Assembly: GCA_018883785.1 (NCBI GenBank)
Contig: JAHLFO010000111.1
Coordinates: 1-64,000, forward strand
Source of the DNA: Candidatus Bacteroides intestinipullorum
Lineage (GTDB): Bacteria > Bacteroidota > Bacteroidia > Bacteroidales > Bacteroidaceae
Length of the DNA: 64,000 nt
Direction: 5' to 3'
Position 1 is the stretch's first letter; every line of letters begins with the position of its first letter. Below the pieces are notes generated by a model. That model was given only the letters and a program-made list of their open reading frames with translations. It was not told where the DNA came from and searched no databases. The position numbers and the translations under genes are program-made. Shown here piece after piece: positions 39,982 to 48,918 of this stretch.

Positions 39982-41349
39982 ATGAAATTTTTCTCTTCCA
40001 TGATTTTAGTCTTGTTGCTCCTCGTCTCTTGCGGGAGTGACGATGCAAACGAACCGGGCGGCGTCGGCGAGAACACACTGGCCTGCCAGCCCACAGAGAT
40101 TGCAGCCGAAGCGGCAGGCGGGACTTACACCTTGGATGTCTCCTGCACCGGCGGTGAATGGACTGCATACGCCTCGGACAACTGCGCTGCATGGATCACC
40201 ACCAGCGTGACGGGTGGAACCACAGCCCAAGGAACGGTAGATGTCACCGTCAAGGCCAATACTACCGGTAGCGCACGCCAAGGTTCGGTGGTGCTCAAGT
40301 CGGGAGCCGAACGGTTGACTGTTCCCATCGAACAAGCCGCTCCCATGTCGCTGTCCGCCACGGCATTCTACTCGCTCTCGACGGGCGAATCCTTCACGCT
40401 GGAAGTCATGGCCGCGGACGACTGGACCCTCACAGCCAATGACGACTGGATAGAAGCGGACAAGTCCGGCGAAACCACAGCCACCCTCACCATCCATCCC
40501 AACGAAACACTGGCCATGCGCCGGGGTACGGTGACCATCACCTGTGGCCGCGAACAGCAGCAGGTAGAGATCACTCAAGAGTCTGCCGAAGATACCGAAG
40601 TGCGTGCTCCCGAAGGCTACACCTTGGTATGGAGCGACGAATTCAACCAAGGCGAGACCTTGAATGCCAATGACTGGACACACGAAGTACAAGGCCCGGG
40701 CTGGGTGAACAACGAGTTGCAGACCTATGTAGACGGACAAGCAGGCGGACGTCGCGTCACGGAGCTGGTGGACGGCAAGCTGAACATCCATTGCTTCAAA
40801 GGCACGAACGGGACCATCTACTCCGGCCGCGTCTATGCCCACGTGAATGAAGGATGGCTGCACGGCTACTTTGAAGCCCGCATCCTCCTGCCCAAAGGCA
40901 AGGGAACCTGGCCGGCATTCTGGATGATGCCCGTCAACAATGACTTCGGCACGAATCCCTGGCCCAACTGCGGCGAGATAGACATCATGGAAGAGGTAGG
41001 CGCAGATGCCAACATCGTTTCCTCCAGCATCCACTGCAAAGCCTACAACCATACCATCGGCACGCAGAAGACACAGAGCCGCAACATCGGCACGGCCGAA
41101 TCGGAGTTTCACATATACGCTTGCGAATGGACGGAAGACTATCTGCGCTTCTTCGTGGACGGCGAGGAGTTGATGACGTTCGAGAACGAAGGCACCGGAC
41201 GTGATGTCTGGCCTTTCACCTACGCTTTCTATCCCATCCTCAACCTGGCTTGGGGCGGCGACTGGGGCGGCTATGCAGGTGTGGACGAGTCGGCTCTGCC
41301 CGTCACCATGAAAGTGGACTACCTCCGAGTGTTTCAGAAAGTGGAATAA
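39982..41349 (+). CDS. BACON-domain GH16 endo-beta-glucanase (laminarinase-like lipoprotein)
   Basis: Lipobox (LLLLVSCGSDD), two BACON-like domains, GH16 catalytic GEIDIMEEVG, WPAFWMMP. Confidence 0.93.
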   Translation: MKFFSSMILVLLLLVSCGSDDANEPGGVGENTLACQPTEIAAEAAGGTYTLDVSCTGGEWTAYASDNCAAWITTSVTGGTTAQGTVDVTVKANTTGSARQGSVVLKSGAERLTVPIEQAAPMSLSATAFYSLSTGESFTLEVMAADDWTLTANDDWIEADKSGETTATLTIHPNETLAMRRGTVTITCGREQQQVEITQESAEDTEVRAPEGYTLVWSDEFNQGETLNANDWTHEVQGPGWVNNELQTYVDGQAGGRRVTELVDGKLNIHCFKGTNGTIYSGRVYAHVNEGWLHGYFEARILLPKGKGTWPAFWMMPVNNDFGTNPWPNCGEIDIMEEVGADANIVSSSIHCKAYNHTIGTQKTQSRNIGTAESEFHIYACEWTEDYLRFFVDGEELMTFENEGTGRDVWPFTYAFYPILNLAWGGDWGGYAGVDESALPVTMKVDYLRVFQKVE

Positions 41350-41410
41350 GCAGAATGAATGGAATTCTCCCTGATCCTGCGTGGGCAGGGGGATTCTTAG
41401 GGGGACATTA

Positions 41411-41441
41411 AAAAAGGAGATGCTTGTTGCATCTCCTTTTT
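41411..41441. terminator. Terminator hairpin between GH16 gene and tRNA-Thr
   Basis: AAAAAGGAGATGC-ttgtt-GCATCTCCTTTTT. Confidence 0.9.
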
Positions 41442-41444
41442 CTG

Positions 41445-41517
<73 letters not shown>

Positions 41518-41758
41518 GGGAATCTTTATCGTTTCGCTTACGGGGTGCAAAGGTATAGCTTTATTTTGAACCGACAAACTTTTGGAGGATTTTTTTGAAG
41601 AAAAATTTGAGAAGGGCGATGAAAAGCATTTTTCCTACTAATCAAAGCACTCATATCGTTAAAAATAATAAAATAATCAGCTAAATTGAACCTACTTCTG
41701 GATAGATCCAATATCTTTGGGGGTATTAACTCTTTAATAATTAAAAAATCATTACCCC

Positions 41759-43675
41759 ATGGAAGCACGTTTTCCACACCTATTCTACTCTTTAGTATTT
41801 TCCTGTATTTTCATTTGCACAGGATGTGTCAATGAAATCGCGTCAGAAACTTCAGAAATCCAAGAAGGCAACATCCCCATCACCTTTTCCGTAGAAATAG
41901 AAAAATCTACTACCAAAGTCACCGATGATGTTTTCGACGCCAACGACAAAATCGGTCTCTACGCTTTGATCACCGGAAACACGATGGCTGACGAACGCTA
42001 CATTGACAACCTCCTGCTGACCTGCGGCAAAGACCAAAATTTGATTTCCGAAAGAGACGTTTTTTACCCAGAAGGCGACAATACCTTGGATTTCATAGCT
42101 TACTATCCTTACAACTCAGAAGGGGTCAAAGAAGAACAAACCATCATCCCAGTCAGCATACATCCCAACCAGGAAGAAGCGACTGACTTTTCGGCCAGCG
42201 ATTTCATGACAGCTTCCAAGCAGCGAGTTTCAGGTTCAAGCAAGCCGGTATCCTTAGAATTCGAACATCGGCTGAGCAAGCTGAAAATCATACTAATTCC
42301 CAGCAACAGCAAAGAAGCGGACGAGATGTTGAAAAATGACCCACACATCATAGCCACCGGATTCTACACGCAAGCGAATTATGATTTGGAAAAAGACGAA
42401 TTCACCGGTTTCAAGAACGCAGCCGACATTACTCCCACCGGAAAATGGGAAGTAGAATCGGGCAAACTGATAGGTAAAGAATTCATAATCCTCCCCCAAG
42501 AAATAAATGACGAACAGTTTTTCCAGATAGATTGGAATGGGCGCATTTATACGTGTCCCATCCCCTCCTCCGTGGAAACATTGGACGGCAACAAGCAATA
42601 TGAAATAGAAATAAACACGGAAGAAAGCGAATCCAGTCAACTGAGCGGGCTTCTCGCCTCCATCAGCAAATGGCCAGCCGCTGATGAGCTGGAAGATGTG
42701 GATAGTGAAAACGGTGCCCAAATTCTCCATTTGTCCGCCCTGTCCTTCGAAGCGTCCAATGTCTACCGGGTGCACCTGAAAGGCAAAGAAGTGGCAGAAA
42801 TCTGCAAAGAATACCTTGCTGACGATTTAGACTCGAGAGCCATCACGATATATCCCGTCCAAAACGGAGTGGCGGACCTGGAAAACGGCACAATACTTCA
42901 GTTGCTGGATACTGACGAAGAAATTAATGGCGGAGAGTTGCAATGGGACTTGTCCGACAATACTTTTTCGTATTACGAAGATGACCTGCCCGCTATTCAA
43001 GTCATCTATTTTGACCAAGACGGAAACCTGCACACTGATGATGACGCGATCCAGCCAGCAGAAATCAATGTAGTGGCTTACACGCTGACCGACCGCCGGA
43101 ATTCCACTGATATTCAGCAATATCCCATCGTAAAAATAGGCACACAATACTGGCTCCGCGAGAATCTGCGGGCAGACCGCTATAGCGACGGGGAACTTAT
43201 GGAAGAACGAACCATTGCGACAGGCGATGCGGGCTATCATATTAATAAAGAAGGGGACTATTTCTATAACGGAGAAGCCTTGAAAGCAGGAACTATCAGT
43301 CCCAAAGGCTGGGGCATTCCTTCGGCAAGCGATTGGGAAAGTTTGGACAAGTATATCGAAGGGGATGTATCCATGCTGAAAACCGGAGAATGGGGAATAT
43401 TTAATGTTAACAAAGATGATTTGGAAGTAGCCGCCATCAACAATAAGACAATGCTTAGTCTCAAGCCAGTAGGAAACTGGTCTAACAACCCAGATAAACC
43501 CAATATCAATATGGGCACAATGGCTGCTTTCTGGACATGGGATTATGATCGGAATGACATCCCAGAACAAACCGTATTCTTCATCGGAGAAAGCAACGAA
43601 GTGAATATGCAACCCACCATATCAGGTTTTGGCGACTTTTACAAGGGCCTTTCCCTCCGCCTCATCAAGAAATAA
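41759..43675 (+). CDS. Fimbrillin-like (Mfa-like) lipoprotein with C-terminal FISUMP-type domain
   Basis: Lipobox (FICTGCVNE), fimbrillin family N-terminus, C-terminal YPIVKIGTQYWLRENLRADRYSDG...GWGIPSASDWESL...SLRLIKK. Confidence 0.82.
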   Translation: MEARFPHLFYSLVFSCIFICTGCVNEIASETSEIQEGNIPITFSVEIEKSTTKVTDDVFDANDKIGLYALITGNTMADERYIDNLLLTCGKDQNLISERDVFYPEGDNTLDFIAYYPYNSEGVKEEQTIIPVSIHPNQEEATDFSASDFMTASKQRVSGSSKPVSLEFEHRLSKLKIILIPSNSKEADEMLKNDPHIIATGFYTQANYDLEKDEFTGFKNAADITPTGKWEVESGKLIGKEFIILPQEINDEQFFQIDWNGRIYTCPIPSSVETLDGNKQYEIEINTEESESSQLSGLLASISKWPAADELEDVDSENGAQILHLSALSFEASNVYRVHLKGKEVAEICKEYLADDLDSRAITIYPVQNGVADLENGTILQLLDTDEEINGGELQWDLSDNTFSYYEDDLPAIQVIYFDQDGNLHTDDDAIQPAEINVVAYTLTDRRNSTDIQQYPIVKIGTQYWLRENLRADRYSDGELMEERTIATGDAGYHINKEGDYFYNGEALKAGTISPKGWGIPSASDWESLDKYIEGDVSMLKTGEWGIFNVNKDDLEVAAINNKTMLSLKPVGNWSNNPDKPNINMGTMAAFWTWDYDRNDIPEQTVFFIGESNEVNMQPTISGFGDFYKGLSLRLIKK

Positions 43676-43694
43676 AGTAGGCAAGTAATCATAT

Positions 43695-43772
43695 CTCATT
43701 TCTTTTTTGTACTTTTGCCCAATATCCAACCCCCGTTGCCTGACGGGCCAAAGAATACAAAAAAGAAATGAG
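43695..43772. repeat. Perfect 17-bp inverted repeat spanning metF promoter and start codon
   Basis: CTCATTTCTTTTTTGTA (43695-43711) and TACAAAAAAGAAATGAG (43756-43772); next outer pair T43694/A43773 also matches. Confidence 0.92.
43710..43717 (+). promoter_or_regulatory. -7 promoter element for metF
   Basis: TACTTTTG matches TAnnTTTG. Confidence 0.5.
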
Positions 43773-44721
43773 AGTAATCGACCTGATAAATAGCCAAAAG
43801 GAGACTGCCTTCTCCTTCGAGATATTGCCTCCCCTAAAAGGGACAGGAATCGAACGTCTGTATCAGACTATAGACCTGTTGCGGGAGTTCGAGCCCAAAT
43901 ACATCAACATCACGACTCACCGCAGCGAGTATGTCTATAAGGAATTGGGCAACGGACTGTTTCAGCGCATCCGCCTGCGTCGGCGTCCAGGGACAGTAGC
44001 CGTGGCAGCAGCCATTCAAAACAAATACGGTATCACTGTCGTACCCCATATCTTGTGCAGCGGATATACATGCGAAGACACGGAATATACCCTGCTCGAC
44101 CTCCAATTCCTGGGCATCACCGACCTCTTGGTACTCCGCGGCGACAAAGCTAAACACGAGTCCGTGTTTGTCCCCGAGAAAGGCGGGCATACCCACGCCA
44201 TCGAACTGGAGGAGCAAATCAACAACTTCAACAAAGGCATTTTCGTGGACGGTTCAGAGATGACCGTCACCAAGACGCCTTTCAGCTACGGAGTGGCGTG
44301 CTATCCGGAAAAGCATGAGGAAGCTCCCAACTTGGAATCGGACATTTACTGGCTCAAGAAAAAAATTGAGGCGGGGGCTGAATACGCTGTTACCCAGCTG
44401 TTCTACGACAATCGAAAGTATTTCTCGTTTGTGGAGCAAGCCCGAGCTGTCGGCATCACATGCCCCATCATTCCCGGCATCAAGCCGATGAAAAAGCTTT
44501 CACAACTCAGCGTCCTGCCCAAGACATTCAAAGTTGACATCCCCGAGGAACTGGCCCACGAAGTACAGAAATGTACGACGGACGAACAAGTGCGCCAAGT
44601 AGGCATTGAGTGGTGCACTAAGCAATGCCGCGAACTGATGTCCCACGGTGTCCCCAGCATCCATTTCTATTCCATCGGTGCAGCCGACAGCATACGCGAA
44701 GTGGCCCGCCAAATTTATTAA
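43768..44721 (+). CDS. metF: Methylenetetrahydrofolate reductase
   Basis: KETAFSFEILPPLKGTGIERL, LRGDKAKHE, PIIPGIKPM. Confidence 0.95.
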   Translation: MRVIDLINSQKETAFSFEILPPLKGTGIERLYQTIDLLREFEPKYINITTHRSEYVYKELGNGLFQRIRLRRRPGTVAVAAAIQNKYGITVVPHILCSGYTCEDTEYTLLDLQFLGITDLLVLRGDKAKHESVFVPEKGGHTHAIELEEQINNFNKGIFVDGSEMTVTKTPFSYGVACYPEKHEEAPNLESDIYWLKKKIEAGAEYAVTQLFYDNRKYFSFVEQARAVGITCPIIPGIKPMKKLSQLSVLPKTFKVDIPEELAHEVQKCTTDEQVRQVGIEWCTKQCRELMSHGVPSIHFYSIGAADSIREVARQIY

Positions 44722-44755
44722 GTCGAATTCATCATCCATTACCCCCGTATCTGTT

Positions 44756-45883
44756 ATGTTCTATTTCCGCGATGTCATAGGTCAAGAGCCCGCCAAACAG
44801 CGGCTTCTACAAGAAGCAAGCGAGGGACGGATACCCCATGCACAATTGTTTTGCGGCCCCGAGGGTGCAGGCAAGTTGCCGCTGGCTTTGGCTTATGCAC
44901 GCTACTTGTCTTGCGCCCACCCGACGCCGACAGATGCATGTGGCACTTGCCCTTCATGCACCAAATGGGACAAGCTGATACATCCGGATGTGCACTTCAT
45001 GTTCCCCATCGTCAAAAGTGCCAAAGGCAAGAAAGAGATATGCGATGATTACCTGCCGGATTGGCGTCATCAGCTAATCAGTAATCCCTACTTCAACCTG
45101 CCACATTGGCTGGAAGCGATGGGCGCTGAAAACGGACAAGCCCTCATCTATGCCCGCGAAAGCGATGAGATCGCCCGCAAGCTTAGCTTGAAGTCCGTCG
45201 AAGGAGGCTATAAAATCACAATCATCTGGCTGCCTGAGAAGTTGCATGAAGTATGTGCCAACAAACTACTGAAGTTGCTGGAAGAACCGCCCGTGAAGAC
45301 CGTCTTCCTGTTGGTCAGCGAAGCACCCGAACAAATCCTGAACACCATCGTAAGCCGCACGCAACCCTTCAACGTGCTCCGTATAGCCGAAGCAGACATT
45401 GCCCAAGCCTTGTGCGGCCAATATGCGGTCCAGCCTGCCGACGCGGACAACATCGCCCACATAGCCAACGGAAGTTTCATTAAAGCATTGGAGACCATCA
45501 GCATCAATGAGGAGAACAAGTACTTCTTTGACCTCTTTGTCAGCCTGATGCGCTTGGCTTGGCAACGCAAGATACGCGACCTGAAGCAATGGAGCGAACA
45601 AGTGGCAGCCTTAGGACGTGAACGCCAGAAGAACTTGCTGGATTATTTCCAACGAATGATCCGCGAAAATTTCATCTATAACTTCCACCAGCCCGAAATG
45701 AACTACCTGACCCGGCCGGAAGAGAACTTTGCCATCCACTTCGCACCCTTCGTCAACGAGCGAAACGTGACAGGCATCATGCACGAATTATCCGAAGCCC
45801 AACTGCACATCGGACAAAACGTCAATGCAAAAATGGTATTTTTTGACTTTACGCTTAAAATGATTATGTTACTCAAACAATAA
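44756..45883 (+). CDS. holB: DNA polymerase III subunit delta'
   Basis: DVIGQEPAKQRLLQEASEGRIPHAQLFCGPEGAGK, zinc motif CAHPTPTDACGTCPSC, LLKLLEEPP; start moved to internal ATG (MFYFRDVIGQ). Confidence 0.92.
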   Translation: MFYFRDVIGQEPAKQRLLQEASEGRIPHAQLFCGPEGAGKLPLALAYARYLSCAHPTPTDACGTCPSCTKWDKLIHPDVHFMFPIVKSAKGKKEICDDYLPDWRHQLISNPYFNLPHWLEAMGAENGQALIYARESDEIARKLSLKSVEGGYKITIIWLPEKLHEVCANKLLKLLEEPPVKTVFLLVSEAPEQILNTIVSRTQPFNVLRIAEADIAQALCGQYAVQPADADNIAHIANGSFIKALETISINEENKYFFDLFVSLMRLAWQRKIRDLKQWSEQVAALGRERQKNLLDYFQRMIRENFIYNFHQPEMNYLTRPEENFAIHFAPFVNERNVTGIMHELSEAQLHIGQNVNAKMVFFDFTLKMIMLLKQ

Positions 45884-45892
45884 CCCTAAGAT

Positions 45893-47299
45893 ATGATGAA
45901 CGAAAACAATGATATGACAAAGCAACCCGAACAGCCGGATACCGCAACCCGACACCCCTTCCTGATGCGTACCGGCAGCGGAAGTCTGTGCGGCAAAAGC
46001 TGTGGAAGGCAAGACAAGCAGTTGAACACCTACGACTGGCTAGCCGATATCCCCGGCAATGCCAATGAATGCGAACTGGTGGAGGTACAATTCAAAAATA
46101 CCCGCAAAGGCTATTTCCGGAATTCCAATCGCATCCCGTTGGAAAAGGGAGACATCGTAGCAGTAGAAGCTACCCCGGGACATGACATCGGCACCGTTAC
46201 CCTGACCGGCCGCCTGGTACCCCTGCAAATCCGCAAGGCCAATCTGAAGCCGGACACCGAATTCAAGCGCATTTATCGCAAAGCCAAGCCCACGGACATG
46301 GATAAATACAAAGAAGCCAAAGCCCGTGAACATGACACCATGATACGCTCACGCCAGATTGCCAAAGAGCTGAAATTGGACATGAAAATCGGCGATGTGG
46401 AATACCAAGGCGATGGTAACAAAGCCATCTTCTATTACATCGCCGAAGGACGTGTGGATTTCCGCCAGTTGATCAAAGTGCTGGCAGAAGTGTTCCGTGT
46501 ACGCATCGAAATGAAGCAGATCGGCGCACGCCAGGAGGCAGGACGCATCGGCGGCATCGGACCATGCGGACGTGAATTGTGCTGTGCCACATGGATGACC
46601 TCGTTCGTTTCCGTAGCTACCACTGCAGCCCGATACCAGGACATCGCACTCAACCCGCAGAAACTTGCAGGTCAATGCGCCAAACTGAAGTGCTGTCTCA
46701 ACTACGAGGTAGACACCTATGTAGAAGCCCAAAAAAGGTTACCCTCCAAAGAGATCACTTTGGAAACAAAAGATGCCACTTACTACTGCTTCAAGACGGA
46801 CATCCTGAGCAATCAGGTGACATACTCCACAGACAAGTCCGTATTGGCCAACGCTGTAACTATCAGCGGCCGCCGTGCTTTCCAGATTATCAATATGAAC
46901 AAACGAGGAGAAAAACCGGAAAGTCTATTGGAGAACGGTTCCACCACTTCACAGAAAATATCTGTAGACTTGGTAGAACAAGAAGAATTGACTCGCTTTG
47001 ACCGCAGCAAAAAGAACAAGAGCAAGAAGAAAAAGAAGCCGCAAACGGCAGCACAAAGCAACCAGAATCCACCAGAAACCAAGGCACAACAAGCCAAGCA
47101 GCAACAGTCCAAGCAAGACAAACCACAGCAGCCCAAACAGGACAACAAGCCGCAACAGCCCAAACCGGACAAGCCTAAAGCTGCTGCCAAGCCGCAATCT
47201 GCTGGTAACAAGAAAACCAAAAGACCGCAGGAAAAGAAATCCGCTCCTGTCCAACCTGCCAATTCGCAGCCTGTCAATGAGAATCCGGCCCAATCTTAA
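45893..47299 (+). CDS. ricT: PSP1-domain protein, RicT/YaaT family, with K/Q/P-rich C-terminal tail
   Basis: PSP1 domain, GRIGGIGPCGRELCCATW and LAGQCAKLKCCLNYE cysteine motifs. Confidence 0.92.
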   Translation: MMNENNDMTKQPEQPDTATRHPFLMRTGSGSLCGKSCGRQDKQLNTYDWLADIPGNANECELVEVQFKNTRKGYFRNSNRIPLEKGDIVAVEATPGHDIGTVTLTGRLVPLQIRKANLKPDTEFKRIYRKAKPTDMDKYKEAKAREHDTMIRSRQIAKELKLDMKIGDVEYQGDGNKAIFYYIAEGRVDFRQLIKVLAEVFRVRIEMKQIGARQEAGRIGGIGPCGRELCCATWMTSFVSVATTAARYQDIALNPQKLAGQCAKLKCCLNYEVDTYVEAQKRLPSKEITLETKDATYYCFKTDILSNQVTYSTDKSVLANAVTISGRRAFQIINMNKRGEKPESLLENGSTTSQKISVDLVEQEELTRFDRSKKNKSKKKKKPQTAAQSNQNPPETKAQQAKQQQSKQDKPQQPKQDNKPQQPKPDKPKAAAKPQSAGNKKTKRPQEKKSAPVQPANSQPVNENPAQS

Positions 47300-47318
47300 G
47301 TTGCCCGGATGGGGCATC

Positions 47319-47756
47319 ATGCTGCTCGGCCTGCTGCTCTACGCCTGCAAGTCCGACGTAGTCTACCACTCTTTCCACTCCGTTTCTTCGACGGGGTGGA
47401 GAGGAAGTGACACGCTAAATTTCATCTTCGAAAAACCAGATTCTACTGCCACATATACTCTCACCGTCAACTTGCGTTACCACACCAACTTCCCGTATAT
47501 GTCATTGCCTATTGGCCTCATACTGACCACCCACTCCGATTCTGTCCTCCTGCGGGATACGCTCTGCCTTTCCATCGCTGACGAGCAAGGCAACCAGACT
47601 GGAACCGGTTGGGGAGATCTCTACCTGACCTCATCAACGGCAATCACACTGCCTACAGGACTGACAGACTCCGTACGACTATCACTCTTACCTGTGCTGC
47701 CTGACAGTCTTTTGCCTGGAATTAATGATGTGGGCGTGTGCATAAAACTCCCATAA
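47319..47756 (+). CDS. gldH: GldH family lipoprotein (start uncertain; in-frame TTG at 47301 possible)
   Basis: Lipobox (LLLYACKSDVVYHSFHSV), GldH-like domain; the longer ORF overlaps ricT out of frame. Confidence 0.8.
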   Translation: MLLGLLLYACKSDVVYHSFHSVSSTGWRGSDTLNFIFEKPDSTATYTLTVNLRYHTNFPYMSLPIGLILTTHSDSVLLRDTLCLSIADEQGNQTGTGWGDLYLTSSTAITLPTGLTDSVRLSLLPVLPDSLLPGINDVGVCIKLP

Positions 47757-47806
47757 ACGCTTGAAACAATCAGAAACCTCACATTGAACAGCTTTTCATA
47801 TCGCTC

Positions 47807-48844
47807 ATGGAAAAGAAACGGAAAAAACTCTTCATTACCGGCACGATTCTTATCCTAACCTTAGGATTACTTTGCGCAGGAGCCATCGGATATTTATGGT
47901 TTGCTCCTCAATTCTTCCCTCCAAAAACGGCTTATGTCTACATCTACCCCGATGATACGCTGGATTCCATATATAATAAGGTGGAAAAAGCCGGATGCCC
48001 ACGTACTTTCATAGGGTTCCGCTGGATGGCCCAATATCGTCACTACGATCAGCATATCCATACCGGACGTTATGCCATCCGGCAAGGCGAGAATGTCTAC
48101 CACGTGCTCAGCCGCTTATTATGGGGATATCAGGAACCTATGAATTTGGTCGTTGGCAGCGTGCGCCATTTGGACCGCTTGGCACGCCACGTAGGTCAAC
48201 AATTGATGGCAGACTCGACAGATATTGCCAAGGTCTTGTCAGACAGCACACTTATCGCCTCAGCGGGATACACACCGCAGACACTGCCTGCCCTGTTTAT
48301 ACCCAATACGTATGAAGTCTACTGGGACATGTCAGCCCATGCATTCCTTGACCGTATGGTGCAAGAACACGACCGTTTCTGGACAAAAGCCAGGAGAGAC
48401 AAGGCACAAGCCTTGGGCATGACCCCCATCGAAGTGGCAACTTTGGCTTCCATCGTAGAGGAAGAAACCAACAACAGAGAGGAGAAGCCCATCGTAGCAG
48501 GACTCTACATCAACCGCCTACAACGGGGCATGCCCCTACAGGCCGACCCGACAGTGCGCTTTGCCGTGGGAGAATTTGGAAGGCAACGGATAACCTACGC
48601 CGACCTTGCTTGGGATTCGCCCTACAATACCTATCTGCACGCCGGACTTCCTCCCGGCCCCATCCGCATTCCCACCCCCGAAGGGCTGGATGCCGTCTTG
48701 GACTATACCCGCCACAACTACCTCTACATGTGCGCCAAGGAAGACTTCTCCGGCCGCCACAACTTTGCCTCCAACTATGCCGACCACCTGCGCAATGCGC
48801 GCCGCTACCAGCAGGCATTGAACGAACGAAGGATTTTCCGCTGA
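47807..48844 (+). CDS. mltG: Endolytic transglycosylase MltG
   Basis: TM, IEVATLASIVEEETNNREEKPIVAGLYINRLQRGMPLQADPTV, YNTYLHAGLPPGPI. Confidence 0.95.
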   Translation: MEKKRKKLFITGTILILTLGLLCAGAIGYLWFAPQFFPPKTAYVYIYPDDTLDSIYNKVEKAGCPRTFIGFRWMAQYRHYDQHIHTGRYAIRQGENVYHVLSRLLWGYQEPMNLVVGSVRHLDRLARHVGQQLMADSTDIAKVLSDSTLIASAGYTPQTLPALFIPNTYEVYWDMSAHAFLDRMVQEHDRFWTKARRDKAQALGMTPIEVATLASIVEEETNNREEKPIVAGLYINRLQRGMPLQADPTVRFAVGEFGRQRITYADLAWDSPYNTYLHAGLPPGPIRIPTPEGLDAVLDYTRHNYLYMCAKEDFSGRHNFASNYADHLRNARRYQQALNERRIFR

Positions 48845-48918
48845 AGAAGAAACGGATTATCAGTAAAAACCGTATATTTGCAGGACTATTGATATTATTA
48901 AACCATGACTAACGATTC

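Noticed and set aside
44648-44755. Upstream extension of holB overlapping metF
   Set aside because: N-terminal 36 residues are metF read in another frame; conserved holB begins at MFYFRDVIGQ (44756).
45893-47299. Sporulation function for the YaaT/PSP1 homolog
   Set aside because: Family name is historical; this lineage does not sporulate, so RicT-like RNA-processing or unknown role is safer.
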